The notes below the pieces were generated by a model that saw only the letters and a program-made list of their open reading frames with translations, did no database searches and had not been told where the DNA came from. Below, in pieces: positions 1 to 6,715 of a stretch of 6,763 nt of DNA. Both the position numbers and the translations under genes were made by a program. The stretch spans positions 1 through 6,763 of the forward strand of contig JBEKLJ010000195.1 of the NCBI GenBank assembly GCA_050010255.1, read 5' to 3'. The stretch comes from JBEKLJ01 sp050010255. GTDB lineage: Bacteria; Acidobacteriota; Terriglobia; Bryobacterales; Bryobacteraceae. The first letter of the stretch is position 1; each line of letters begins with the position of its first letter.

Positions 1-1845
1 CAGGCCGGGGTCTGGAACTATCACGGCGAGTCCGTGGACATCGTCCAGGACAACACCAACATTTCCATCCCGCTTCTGCTGTCCAGCAACGGGTACGGCC
101 TGTTCTGGAACAACACCTCGCGGAGCAGGTTCAACAACCGCTTCGTGCATGCCCTGTACATCAGCTCGGAGGTCGCCGACGTCATCGACTACTACTTCCT
201 CTACGGGCCCGAGTTGGACCGGATCATCGCCGGCTATCGGGAACTGACTGGCGCGGCCCCGCTGTTCGGCCGGTGGGCTTACGGCTTCTGGCAGTGCAAG
301 AACCGGTACAAGACGCAGCAGGAGCTGCTGGCCGTTGCCCGCAAGTATCGCGAGCTGCACATCCCCGTGGACAACATTGTCCAGGACTGGTTCTGGTGGA
401 CCCGGAAGGGCGAGCACGTTTTCAACCAGAACTATCCCGATCCGAAGGGCATGCTGGACGAGCTGCATCGGAACAACTTCCATCTGATGATCTCGGTCTG
501 GCCCTTCTTCGAGCGCGGCTCCCAGGTGTACGACTACATGGACAAGCGGGGCTGGTTCATAGATCGCACCAAGGTGGCGGCCTTCCACCCCGAGGGCATG
601 GCCGTCTACGACGCCACTAACTCCGAGGCGCGCGCCTATTACTGGCAACTCATGGACAAGGCCCTGTTCAAGATCGGCGTCGATGCCTGGTGGCTCGACA
701 CCACCGAACCGGAGACCGAGGCCCGCGAGGAGAACATCCAGTTGAACCACCAGCTCGCCATCGGCAGCGGCAATCGTTATGTGAATCTCTATCCGCTCAT
801 GACCACTAGGGGCGTGTATGAGGGGCAGCGCGCCGCCTCCGATCGGAAGCGGGTGTTCATCCTGTCCCGCTCGGTGTTCGCGGGCAACCAGCGCTACTCC
901 GTGGCGGCCTGGTCGGGCGACGTCAATTCCGATTTCGAATCCTTGCGGCGCCAGATTCCGGCGGGCCTGAACTTCGCGCTTTCCGGCCTCCCCTACTGGA
1001 CCAGCGACATTGGAGGGTTCACCAGCGGCGACACCGCCGATCCGGCCTATCGCGAGCTGTTTGTGCGCTGGTTCCAGTTCGGCGCCTTCTGCCCTATCTT
1101 CCGCGTGCACGGAACGCGCACTAACGATCAGAACGAGCTGTGGTCTTACGGCCCGCAAGCGCGGGCCATCCTGACCAGCTTTGATCGCCTGCGTTACAGG
1201 CTGATGCCTTACATTTACTCGGTTGCCTGGATGACCACCAGCGAGAGTTACACTCCCATGCGGCCGCTGGTCATGGATTTCCGCACCGACGTCCGGGTGC
1301 AGAACATCGGGGACCAGTTCCTGTTCGGTCCGGCCATTTTGGTGAGTCCGGTCACCGAGCCGGGCGCGAAGACCCGCCGCCTGTATCTGCCCAAGACCCA
1401 GTGGTACGACTTCTGGACCGGGACGCTGATGTACGGCGGCCGCGCCATTGACGCCCCGGCGCCGCTGGAGCGCATCCCGCTCTATGTCCGCGGCGGCTCC
1501 ATCGTTCCGATGGGGCCTGATGTCGAGTACGCGACCGAGAAGCCTGCTGATCCCATCGAACTACGCGTTTACCGCGGCGCGAACGCCAGGTTCACGCTAT
1601 ACGAAGACGAAAACGACAACTACAACTACGAGCGGGGCGTCTACGCCACCATCCCGATCCAGTGGGATGATGCCAGGAACACGCTGACGATCGGCGCGCG
1701 CAAGGGCAAGTTCCCTGGAATGCTCGAGACCCGCACATTCCGAATCGTCTTCGTGGCCCAGGACCACGGAACGGGCATCGGCTCGACGGCTCAGCCGGAC
1801 AAGGTTGTGGAGTACTCGGGCAGCCCGGTTACGGTGACTCCGTAA
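1..1845 (+). CDS. GH31 family alpha-glycosidase, probable alpha-xylosidase (5'-truncated by window edge)
   Basis: Retaining glycoside hydrolase that would remove alpha-linked xylose or glucose from the non-reducing end of oligosaccharides such as xyloglucan fragments. The frame is open from base 1 and already reads family-like sequence (QAGVWNYHGESVDIVQ), so the GTG at 34 is internal and the true start lies upstream. The window holds 614 codons, so roughly 100-300 N-terminal residues are probably missing, including any signal peptide. Visible parts are the end of the N-terminal beta-sandwich (about 1-240), the catalytic barrel with GFWQCKNRY near 286 and IVQDWFWW near 376, the nucleophile Asp in WWLDTTEPE (codon 697-699), the probable acid/base Asp in WSGDVNSD (codon 919-921), and the active-site His in FRVHGT (codon 1108-1110). 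The C-terminal sandwiches include a DUF5110-like segment from about 1558. No catalytic residue is missing. The WWLDTTEPE and VQDW patterns favour the alpha-xylosidase side of GH31 over YicI-type enzymes, but alpha-glucosidase activity cannot be excluded. Confidence 0.93.
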   Translation, partial: QAGVWNYHGESVDIVQDNTNISIPLLLSSNGYGLFWNNTSRSRFNNRFVHALYISSEVADVIDYYFLYGPELDRIIAGYRELTGAAPLFGRWAYGFWQCKNRYKTQQELLAVARKYRELHIPVDNIVQDWFWWTRKGEHVFNQNYPDPKGMLDELHRNNFHLMISVWPFFERGSQVYDYMDKRGWFIDRTKVAAFHPEGMAVYDATNSEARAYYWQLMDKALFKIGVDAWWLDTTEPETEAREENIQLNHQLAIGSGNRYVNLYPLMTTRGVYEGQRAASDRKRVFILSRSVFAGNQRYSVAAWSGDVNSDFESLRRQIPAGLNFALSGLPYWTSDIGGFTSGDTADPAYRELFVRWFQFGAFCPIFRVHGTRTNDQNELWSYGPQARAILTSFDRLRYRLMPYIYSVAWMTTSESYTPMRPLVMDFRTDVRVQNIGDQFLFGPAILVSPVTEPGAKTRRLYLPKTQWYDFWTGTLMYGGRAIDAPAPLERIPLYVRGGSIVPMGPDVEYATEKPADPIELRVYRGANARFTLYEDENDNYNYERGVYATIPIQWDDARNTLTIGARKGKFPGMLETRTFRIVFVAQDHGTGIGSTAQPDKVVEYSGSPVTVTP

Positions 1846-1855
1846 CGGCCATTCA

Positions 1856-1888
1856 GCTCCGGTCTGCCCGCTGCCGCGAGGCCGGAGC
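1856..1888 (+). terminator. Candidate terminator hairpin after GH31 gene
   Basis: A 10-bp stem with one G-U pair (GCTCCGGTCT at 1856-1865 against AGGCCGGAGC at 1879-1888) closes a 13-nt loop and starts 10 nt after the GH31 stop codon. No T-tract follows, so it is not a classical intrinsic terminator. It could be a transcript 3'-end stabiliser or only a chance GC-rich palindrome. Confidence 0.35.
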
Positions 1889-2048
1889 CAGCGGCGGACT
1901 TGACGCTGCCGGAGCCGTCGCCTACCATCTCCGACAAGGCCAAAACCGGACTGGAGGATTGCATGAGGACATGCCGAGCCCTAGCCCGAATATTTCACCA
2001 GCGATCTGCTGCGGCGCGCGATAGAGCCGCATCTACTGTGTTGCGCTC

Positions 2049-2090
2049 GGCCGGCGTCCTCGATCCGTTACGGACCTCCGGGCGCCGGCC
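2049..2090. terminator. Candidate bidirectional terminator, nested GC-rich hairpin
   Basis: GGCCGGCGTCC at 2049-2059 pairs with GGGCGCCGGCC at 2080-2090, giving 11 bp with a single G-U on the plus-strand transcript. The 20-nt loop contains a smaller tccg/cgga stem (2064-2067 with 2071-2074). It lies 76 nt beyond the esterase stop on the minus strand and 203 nt beyond the GH31 stop on the plus strand, where a shared terminator for convergent genes would be expected. Neither side has a T-tract, so the function is inferred from position and stem strength only. Confidence 0.35.
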
Positions 2091-2166
2091 TTCGCGCGCC
2101 TTGTATCTGCGGTCCTCTCATCGCGCCTCGCTACGATCGTGGTGAAACATCCGGGCTGGTCCTGCC

Positions 2167-3717
2167 TCACCAATTGTCCGTGCGGAAGGGCGACGCCGGA
2201 AGACCGGCCTTGTTGTAGAGGTTCACCGGCGGGTTGTCCGCCCAGCCATAGCGGACTGCCGTCGGCTTCATCACCTGTGGGCTTGAGACCACGACGGCGT
2301 CGGCGTCGATCTTCGCATCGCCCCAGACGAACTTGCGGTCTGCGCCAGCCACGGCAAAGCCGATCGGCGTGCCGCCGGCGGCCGTCAGGCCGCCCTCGGC
2401 GTGCTTGAAGCGCAGGCGGACGGCGCCGCCCTCGACGCTCATCGACTCGTAGATCGGGCCGGAGTAGGGGATGGACTCCCCGTAGACCAGCGCCCGCGCC
2501 GCCAGCGCCAGGCGCCGTCCCACGTCCTGTTTGTTCTTGGGATGAACGTTGGCCGCATCGCCGATGTCGATCGCCACTGCCATGCCCGTGTTCTTCACCG
2601 TCAGGGTCTGAAGCTGGCCCTCGCGCACCTGCGGGATCCAGCCGCCCTCCTGCGGCTGGAGCGCCAGCGTGTTGAGGCTCGCCAGTTGCACGAACAGGAA
2701 CGGGAAATCACCCTGTCCCCAGGCCTGCCGCCAGTCCCGGATCAGGGTGTCCATAATGTTCAGGTATTTCTTGGCCGTGGGGCCGTTGGATTCGCCCTGA
2801 TACCAGATGGCGCCGCGAATCGCATACGGAACCAGCGGGGCAATCATGCCGTTGTAGAGCACGCAGGGATTGTGCTGGTCCTGCCCCGGGTCGGGGTCTC
2901 GCGGGCGCCGCGGAGCGTCTCTGCCCTCCGCCTTGGCCTTCGCCGCGGCTGGCTCCCAGTTCGCCAGTTCCTGCTGGAACTTCTCCCGGGCCGCGTGGTT
3001 GCCCGCGAATTCCCGCTTGGCGGTGGCGTAGGTGTTCAGCAGGAAAGTTAGGTCCGGGTTGGCCTCCAGGGCTTTGCGGCTGGTCCAGGCCTGCGCCGCG
3101 CTGCCGCCGTAGGAGCTGTCGATCAGGCCGATGGGCGCCTTGAGTTTCCTGTAGAGCTCGCGGCCGAAGAAGTAGGCCGTCGCGGAGAAGCGCCCGACGG
3201 TCTGCGGGCTGGTCACCACCCACTGCCCCTGGGCCTCGGCCTGCGGCTCATCGGTCATCTTCAGCTTCACCTTGAACATGCGGATCAGCGGGTAATTGGC
3301 GCTGGCGATCTCCTCGGCTTCGTTGACGACGCCGCACCAGTAGCGGTCTTCCCGGGCCACGGTCATGTCCATGTTCGACTGCCCGGAGCCTAGCCAGACT
3401 TCACCGGCGTAAACGTCGCTCAGAGTCAGCTTGTTCTTCCCCGCGACGGTCATCCGGAACGGCCCTCCGGCCGTGAGTCGGGCCAGGCGGACCATCCACT
3501 TGCCGTCCGCGCCGGCTGTTGCGGTCTGCCTCTGCCCGCCGAGCGTGACCGTGACCCTCTCGCCGGGTGCGGCCGTTCCCCACATGGGCACTGGCACGCC
3601 CTGTTGCAGCACCATGTGGGCACCGAATATGCTGGCGAGCTTCACCGCCGCCGGCATCGGCCCGGCGATCAGCAGAAGGGCGGATAGGACCGCGGGAAGG
3701 TATCTGGCTTGTTTCAT
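2167..3717 (-). CDS. Exported sialate O-acetylesterase-like carbohydrate esterase (SASA domain, SGNH-type)
   Basis: Serine esterase predicted to remove O-acetyl groups from glycans outside the cytoplasm. The 516-residue product starts with a signal peptide (MKQAR, then a hydrophobic stretch at about 8-20, with likely cleavage near Ala23-Ala24). A beta-rich N-terminal domain (about 25-105) carries the family-typical MVLQ and PVPMWGTA patterns. The catalytic block GSGQSNM places the nucleophile at Ser114. The SSYGGSAAQAW, YNGMIAPL and AIWYQGESN motifs (near 201, 288 and 303) follow, and the catalytic His is probably His392 in NVHPKNKQDVG, with Asp384 or Asp387 nearby. A charged, Pro-rich segment at about 231-283 separates the two halves of the catalytic domain. 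Such insertions are familiar in environmental members of this family. The start is supported by GAGGAA at 3721-3726, just upstream of the ATG. Despite the family name, the natural substrate in a non-pathogen is more likely an acetylated plant or microbial polysaccharide than sialic acid. It converges with the GH31 gene. Confidence 0.93.
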   Translation of the reverse strand: MKQARYLPAVLSALLLIAGPMPAAVKLASIFGAHMVLQQGVPVPMWGTAAPGERVTVTLGGQRQTATAGADGKWMVRLARLTAGGPFRMTVAGKNKLTLSDVYAGEVWLGSGQSNMDMTVAREDRYWCGVVNEAEEIASANYPLIRMFKVKLKMTDEPQAEAQGQWVVTSPQTVGRFSATAYFFGRELYRKLKAPIGLIDSSYGGSAAQAWTSRKALEANPDLTFLLNTYATAKREFAGNHAAREKFQQELANWEPAAAKAKAEGRDAPRRPRDPDPGQDQHNPCVLYNGMIAPLVPYAIRGAIWYQGESNGPTAKKYLNIMDTLIRDWRQAWGQGDFPFLFVQLASLNTLALQPQEGGWIPQVREGQLQTLTVKNTGMAVAIDIGDAANVHPKNKQDVGRRLALAARALVYGESIPYSGPIYESMSVEGGAVRLRFKHAEGGLTAAGGTPIGFAVAGADRKFVWGDAKIDADAVVVSSPQVMKPTAVRYGWADNPPVNLYNKAGLPASPFRTDNW

Positions 3718-3720
3718 ACG

Positions 3721-3726
3721 TTCCTC
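3721..3726 (-). promoter_or_regulatory. Ribosome binding site of the esterase gene
   Basis: The minus strand reads GAGGAA here, with the GAGG core five bases before the ATG at 3717. This fixes the esterase start and gives a complete signal peptide. Confidence 0.65.
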
Positions 3727-3770
3727 AATGAGCGCTCTGGACGCGCGCGCAACTTCCCGCGCGGATGCTC

Positions 3771-3800
3771 AGTATAGCCGCGCGCTCTCTCCGCGGGCAA
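3771..3800 (-). promoter_or_regulatory. Candidate sigma70-type promoter for the esterase gene
   Basis: On the minus strand TTGCCC (3795-3800, four of six matches to the -35 consensus) is followed after 18 nt by TATACT (3771-3776, five of six matches to -10). Transcription would begin near 3764 and leave a leader of about 45 nt. That leader contains self-complementary cgcgcg runs (about 3742-3763) that could fold near the ribosome site. The consensus fit is moderate, and sigma-factor preferences in this lineage are assumed. Confidence 0.35.
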
Positions 3801-3890
3801 CCCAAACGTGAAACGTATGGGCGCGCCATTGCCGCTGACGGCTCCAGAAAGTAGCTAGGCAATATTTCGTCGCGAACGTGCTAGAGATGC

Positions 3891-3906
3891 TGGCGCGCTC
3901 GCGCCA
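3891..3906. repeat. Perfect inverted repeat, candidate operator
   Basis: TGGCGCG, two spacer bases (ct), then CGCGCCA form a perfect 7-bp inverted repeat. It lies 30 bp upstream of the TTGACA of the rightward promoter and between the two divergent genes, a position suited to an activator or shared regulator. In GC-rich DNA such a palindrome can also arise by chance. Confidence 0.35.
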
Positions 3907-3936
3907 CTGTGAAAATACCTTCATCATTTGCGGGTA

Positions 3937-3974
3937 TTGACACACCTATTTCTCTCAATTAAGATTGCTATATT
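3937..3974 (+). promoter_or_regulatory. Candidate promoter for the 901-residue secreted protein gene
   Basis: A perfect TTGACA (3937-3942) is followed after exactly 17 nt by TAAGAT (3960-3965, four of six matches to -10). An overlapping alternative is TATATT (3969-3974), preceded by TGC, an extended -10 arrangement, though it is too far from the TTGACA to use it. The stretch is markedly AT-rich compared with its surroundings. The leader would be only about 15-25 nt, carrying little besides the ribosome site. Confidence 0.55.
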
Positions 3975-3985
3975 CTTGCCGCCTC

Positions 3986-3992
3986 GGAGGAG
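3986..3992 (+). promoter_or_regulatory. Ribosome binding site of the 901-residue protein gene
   Basis: GGAGGAG with its GGAGG core five bases upstream of the ATG at 3996 is a near-ideal Shine-Dalgarno. It supports this start, which also places a signal peptide at the N terminus. Confidence 0.75.
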
Positions 3993-3995
3993 ATC

Positions 3996-6701
3996 ATGCG
4001 AAGAGTTGCGTGGCCGACCCTGCTCCTATTTGTCATCGGCGGGCCTGCTCTAGCTCAAGTCAAAAGGCCGAAACCGATCCCATACACCCCGAAAAAGCTG
4101 GACGAATACACTGCGTATTGCGCCCTCTGGCGGACTGACGCCACCTTTCGAAGCACGGTACGGCTAAAGAATTCACTGGAGACCTCGCCCATTGATGCGA
4201 CCGTCACACTATACATGGCCGACGGAACCCCGTATGTGTTGCCACCGGTTCACCTGGCGAAGTCCGGGGTTGGAACCGTGGAGGTGAACGCCGTTTTGGC
4301 GCAAGCGCCTCGATCAATCCAGGAGCACCTGTCCAGCTTCGGAAGCGCTTCGGTGAAATACCGGTACGACTGGCAGGGCGTAGTCTTGGCCTCGATGTCG
4401 ATCCTGGACACGGCGCGGAGCCTCGAATACATGCCCTCGTTCGTGTTCCCCGCAAAGCCGGCGCCAGCCGATCAGGGCACCGCTCCGCCAACCCAAGCCT
4501 ATGAAGGGCTGTGGTGGCGGTATGGCGACAGCTCGGCCGGTTTCGTGGCGCTGGCAAATACCACGGACGAACCCATCGGCGTCGAGGTCGGCGTGTCCGG
4601 CCTGAAGACGCCCGCCGGCAGGAGCCTCGTCTTGGCCGCCCACGGCGCCAGCATGCTGGACCTGAAGGACTTCTTCGCGGGCGATACGGGCCGGGTGGGA
4701 GGGCTGCACATCACCTACAGCGGAACGTGGGGTGCGGTCCAGGTCGCGGGAGGCCTCGAAGACCCTGTTAAGGGGTTCTCGGTCGACATGCCGGTGGCCT
4801 GGCGCCTTCCTCCTACCGACACCGCGGGGCCGCGGCAGGTGGCGGCAGCCGGAATGATGGTCAACCACCAGGACCCCTTGCTGAATTTCCCGGAGTTCGT
4901 GAGCTTCACTCCCTACGCTTTCTTCCGCAACATCGCAGCCACACCGAAAACGTTGCACTTCGGCGTCTATTACATGGAGGGCCGCACGGTGAAGAGCCTG
5001 CCGCTGGCCGACCTGGCGCTTCAACCGGGCGAGGCGCGGGAACTGCCTATCGGGAACCTGATGCGCTCGCGGACGCAGATCGAGGCGATCAACCTGTCGT
5101 TTTCCTATGATGGCTACTGGGGCGATATCCTGGCGGGCATAGGGAGCGTCGATCAGACGGGGAACTACGTTTTCCCGGTGGTTCCCGCGGCGGTGTACAA
5201 GGGCGGGTCCAGGATGTCGCCCTACTGGCTGGCGGAAGGCGGGTTCGACACCATGTACACATTGTGGAACCCGGAGCCGTACGCGCAGGAGCTGCTGGTG
5301 ACGCTGAAGTACGGCGCGAACGGGGAATCTTACAACCTGCCGGTGACGCTGGAGTCGCACGCTTCGGCGATGATCGACATTGGGGAGCTGATCCGGACGC
5401 AGCAATTGGACCAGGACGGCAGCATCCTGCGGCCGGACGTGAAACACGGCAGCCTGCTGGTGAGCAGCCCGGCCAACGAGCCCGAGGATGCCATTGACGT
5501 GGTGGTGGGCATGGGCATCTACAACCCCAGGAAGGCGACCTGCGGCGGCGGATGCATCACCTGCAACGGCTGGGTTAGCATGTTCATGGGCCCGGGCGGC
5601 TGGGTGAACTTCCCGACCGGCGATACGCAGCAATTCGACTGCAGCTACAACGACAATTACGGCTGGCAGCACAACGTGTCCGGCTGGTCGAACTGGACGA
5701 GCAGCGCCAGCCAGGTGATTGCGGTTCAGACAGCCGGCCAAAGCAACCCCGGGTTGGCCAGCGCCGAAAGCCCGGGCACGGCAGAGATCGACGCGTTCGA
5801 CCCTGTACCCCTGTCCGTATACATCAACCAGATGTGCACCAACGGCACTCCGCCTGTCTGCCCCACGTCGAACATCGGCTGTACAGGGGGTGGGACCGTG
5901 GTGCAACTCACCTGTAATGGTTACAGTAACTCGATCACGGTCACCCGTGGGAGCAATGTGAGCTGCACCGTCTCCGGAGCACAGACGAGCCAGGTCACAG
6001 GGTGGGGGTTCGCAGGGGAAGGACAAACCATCAACGGGCCTACGGGCGTTAGTACTTGGTCCGGCACGATGGTCGTGGGCGGAAATATTACGGTGACGGC
6101 GGCGGGCCAAGCGCTCTCGCTGGCGGTCACGGTCAATCCCAGAACGAACTTTCCCCAGGTAGCAATGCCATCTCCACAACTCGTCGCAAATGGTTCCATG
6201 GTCGGGAGCCAGCGGTTAGCCACTCTGTCATCGCCCCCGACCACCGACGAGGGGAGCATGGGACAGGCCGCCTACGGATGGGGCTACACCGCAACGTGGC
6301 CTTCCGTCCAATCCGGACCAAACCAGGGTCTTTTCTACGTAACCGGCCTGAGCGACACGAGCGCCTATGGATGGGAACTCAACCCCGGTTTGACGAATTC
6401 CAGCGATCCGTTTTATCAGCACCAGGGAAACTGCTATGCTTCGGTGTCGCAGATTGTAGCCGCCGTTCAAGCGCACGAGGTCGGGATGCCAGGACCCAGT
6501 CACTACAGCGAAGTCCAGGCGGCGTTGGCGGCTAACAACCCCGGAACCGTCGCGGAGGCGGCTGTTGGCGGTACGCAGGCCGGCATTAAGGGCCAAATCG
6601 ACTCGGCGTACCAATCGGCGTTCGACGCGGGTACTGTGGAGCCGCCAGGTAACCTGTCAACGCTCAGGATCAATTACCCGCCGTACCAGAGCTGCCCCTA
6701 G
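3996..6701 (+). CDS. Large secreted modular protein of unknown function (four beta modules, Cys cluster, Ig-like region, C-terminal HE/SHY domain)
   Basis: I do not recognise a named family across this 901-residue protein. A signal peptide is clear (MRR, a hydrophobic core at about 6-18, cleavage after ALA at residue 20), so it is exported. Residues about 38-148, 168-268, 303-397 and 407-511 look like four diverged copies of one beta-sandwich-like module. Each opens with an aromatic-rich strand and an Asn-containing turn (LKNS, LANT, FRNI, LWNP), continues through alternating hydrophobic strands and a conserved Leu-rich stretch, and the first three include a Tyr-containing strand (VKYRYDWQG, ITYSGTWG, FSYDGYWG). 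C516, C520 and C523 then form a CxxxCxxC cluster. Residues about 535-602 resemble a bacterial Ig-like (Big2) domain, with WTSSASQVIAV and ESPGTAEIDA. A second beta-rich segment (about 630-715) contains WSGTMVVGGNITV. The C-terminal domain (about 725-901) carries His827-Glu828 and Ser835-His836-Tyr837. Most of its 12 cysteines fall after residue 515, suggesting disulfides. There is no membrane anchor or evident sorting signal. Adhesion, surface or enzymatic roles are all possible. Confidence 0.85.
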   Translation: MRRVAWPTLLLFVIGGPALAQVKRPKPIPYTPKKLDEYTAYCALWRTDATFRSTVRLKNSLETSPIDATVTLYMADGTPYVLPPVHLAKSGVGTVEVNAVLAQAPRSIQEHLSSFGSASVKYRYDWQGVVLASMSILDTARSLEYMPSFVFPAKPAPADQGTAPPTQAYEGLWWRYGDSSAGFVALANTTDEPIGVEVGVSGLKTPAGRSLVLAAHGASMLDLKDFFAGDTGRVGGLHITYSGTWGAVQVAGGLEDPVKGFSVDMPVAWRLPPTDTAGPRQVAAAGMMVNHQDPLLNFPEFVSFTPYAFFRNIAATPKTLHFGVYYMEGRTVKSLPLADLALQPGEARELPIGNLMRSRTQIEAINLSFSYDGYWGDILAGIGSVDQTGNYVFPVVPAAVYKGGSRMSPYWLAEGGFDTMYTLWNPEPYAQELLVTLKYGANGESYNLPVTLESHASAMIDIGELIRTQQLDQDGSILRPDVKHGSLLVSSPANEPEDAIDVVVGMGIYNPRKATCGGGCITCNGWVSMFMGPGGWVNFPTGDTQQFDCSYNDNYGWQHNVSGWSNWTSSASQVIAVQTAGQSNPGLASAESPGTAEIDAFDPVPLSVYINQMCTNGTPPVCPTSNIGCTGGGTVVQLTCNGYSNSITVTRGSNVSCTVSGAQTSQVTGWGFAGEGQTINGPTGVSTWSGTMVVGGNITVTAAGQALSLAVTVNPRTNFPQVAMPSPQLVANGSMVGSQRLATLSSPPTTDEGSMGQAAYGWGYTATWPSVQSGPNQGLFYVTGLSDTSAYGWELNPGLTNSSDPFYQHQGNCYASVSQIVAAVQAHEVGMPGPSHYSEVQAALAANNPGTVAEAAVGGTQAGIKGQIDSAYQSAFDAGTVEPPGNLSTLRINYPPYQSCP

Positions 6702-6705
6702 GAGG
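6701..6705 (+). promoter_or_regulatory. Ribosome binding site overlapping the upstream stop codon
   Basis: TAGGAGG joins the stop codon of the 901-residue protein gene to a GGAGG that lies 10 nt before the ATG at 6716. It favours this ATG over the in-frame ATG at 6725, which would be 19 nt away, and points to co-transcription with the upstream gene. Confidence 0.6.
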
Positions 6706-6715
6706 ACTGAAACGA

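Larger units (their letters stand above)
1846..2166. other. Convergent intergenic spacer between GH31 and esterase genes
   Basis: These 321 bases separate two genes that point towards each other. I see no convincing gene here. The stretch holds two GC-rich hairpins (1856-1888 and 2049-2090) and a 9-bp direct repeat gccggagcc at 1881-1889 and 1908-1916. It also contains a 60-codon reading frame at 1963-2145 with a GGAGG five bases before its ATG; its Arg/Ser/Ala-rich product has no recognisable motif and looks like chance coding in GC-rich DNA or a decayed gene start. Confidence 0.6.

Noticed and set aside
34..36. GTG as the start of the GH31 gene
   Set aside because: The frame is open upstream to base 1 and the residues before it are family-like, no ribosome site precedes it, and a start here would cut the N-terminal sandwich. 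The gene simply runs off the window.
1963..2145. Possible 60-codon gene with GGAGG five bases before its ATG
   Set aside because: The ribosome site is good, but the Arg/Ser/Ala-rich product lacks hydrophobic or motif structure and overlaps the strong hairpin at 2049-2090. I cannot separate it from chance without homologues, though a decayed gene start remains possible.
2401..3051. Open frame of 216 codons on the plus strand opposite the esterase
   Set aside because: It lies wholly antisense to a gene with clear SASA motifs, and its translation has no recognisable motif or signal peptide.
2708..3223. Open frame of 171 codons on the minus strand within the esterase in another frame
   Set aside because: It overlaps the core of the SASA domain out of frame and gives a Gly/Arg/Pro/Gln-rich product typical of a shifted GC-rich coding sequence. 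The main frame is intact, so it does not show a frameshift.
3820..3827. GGCGCGCC palindrome in the divergent spacer
   Set aside because: An 8-bp palindrome of only G and C is expected by chance in such DNA and has no spacing relation to either promoter.
4314..6179. Open frame of 621 codons on the minus strand inside the 901-residue protein gene
   Set aside because: Its product is rich in Arg, His and Ala with no domain logic, as expected from the antisense of a GC-rich gene. The plus-strand frame has a signal peptide, promoter, ribosome site and modular structure.
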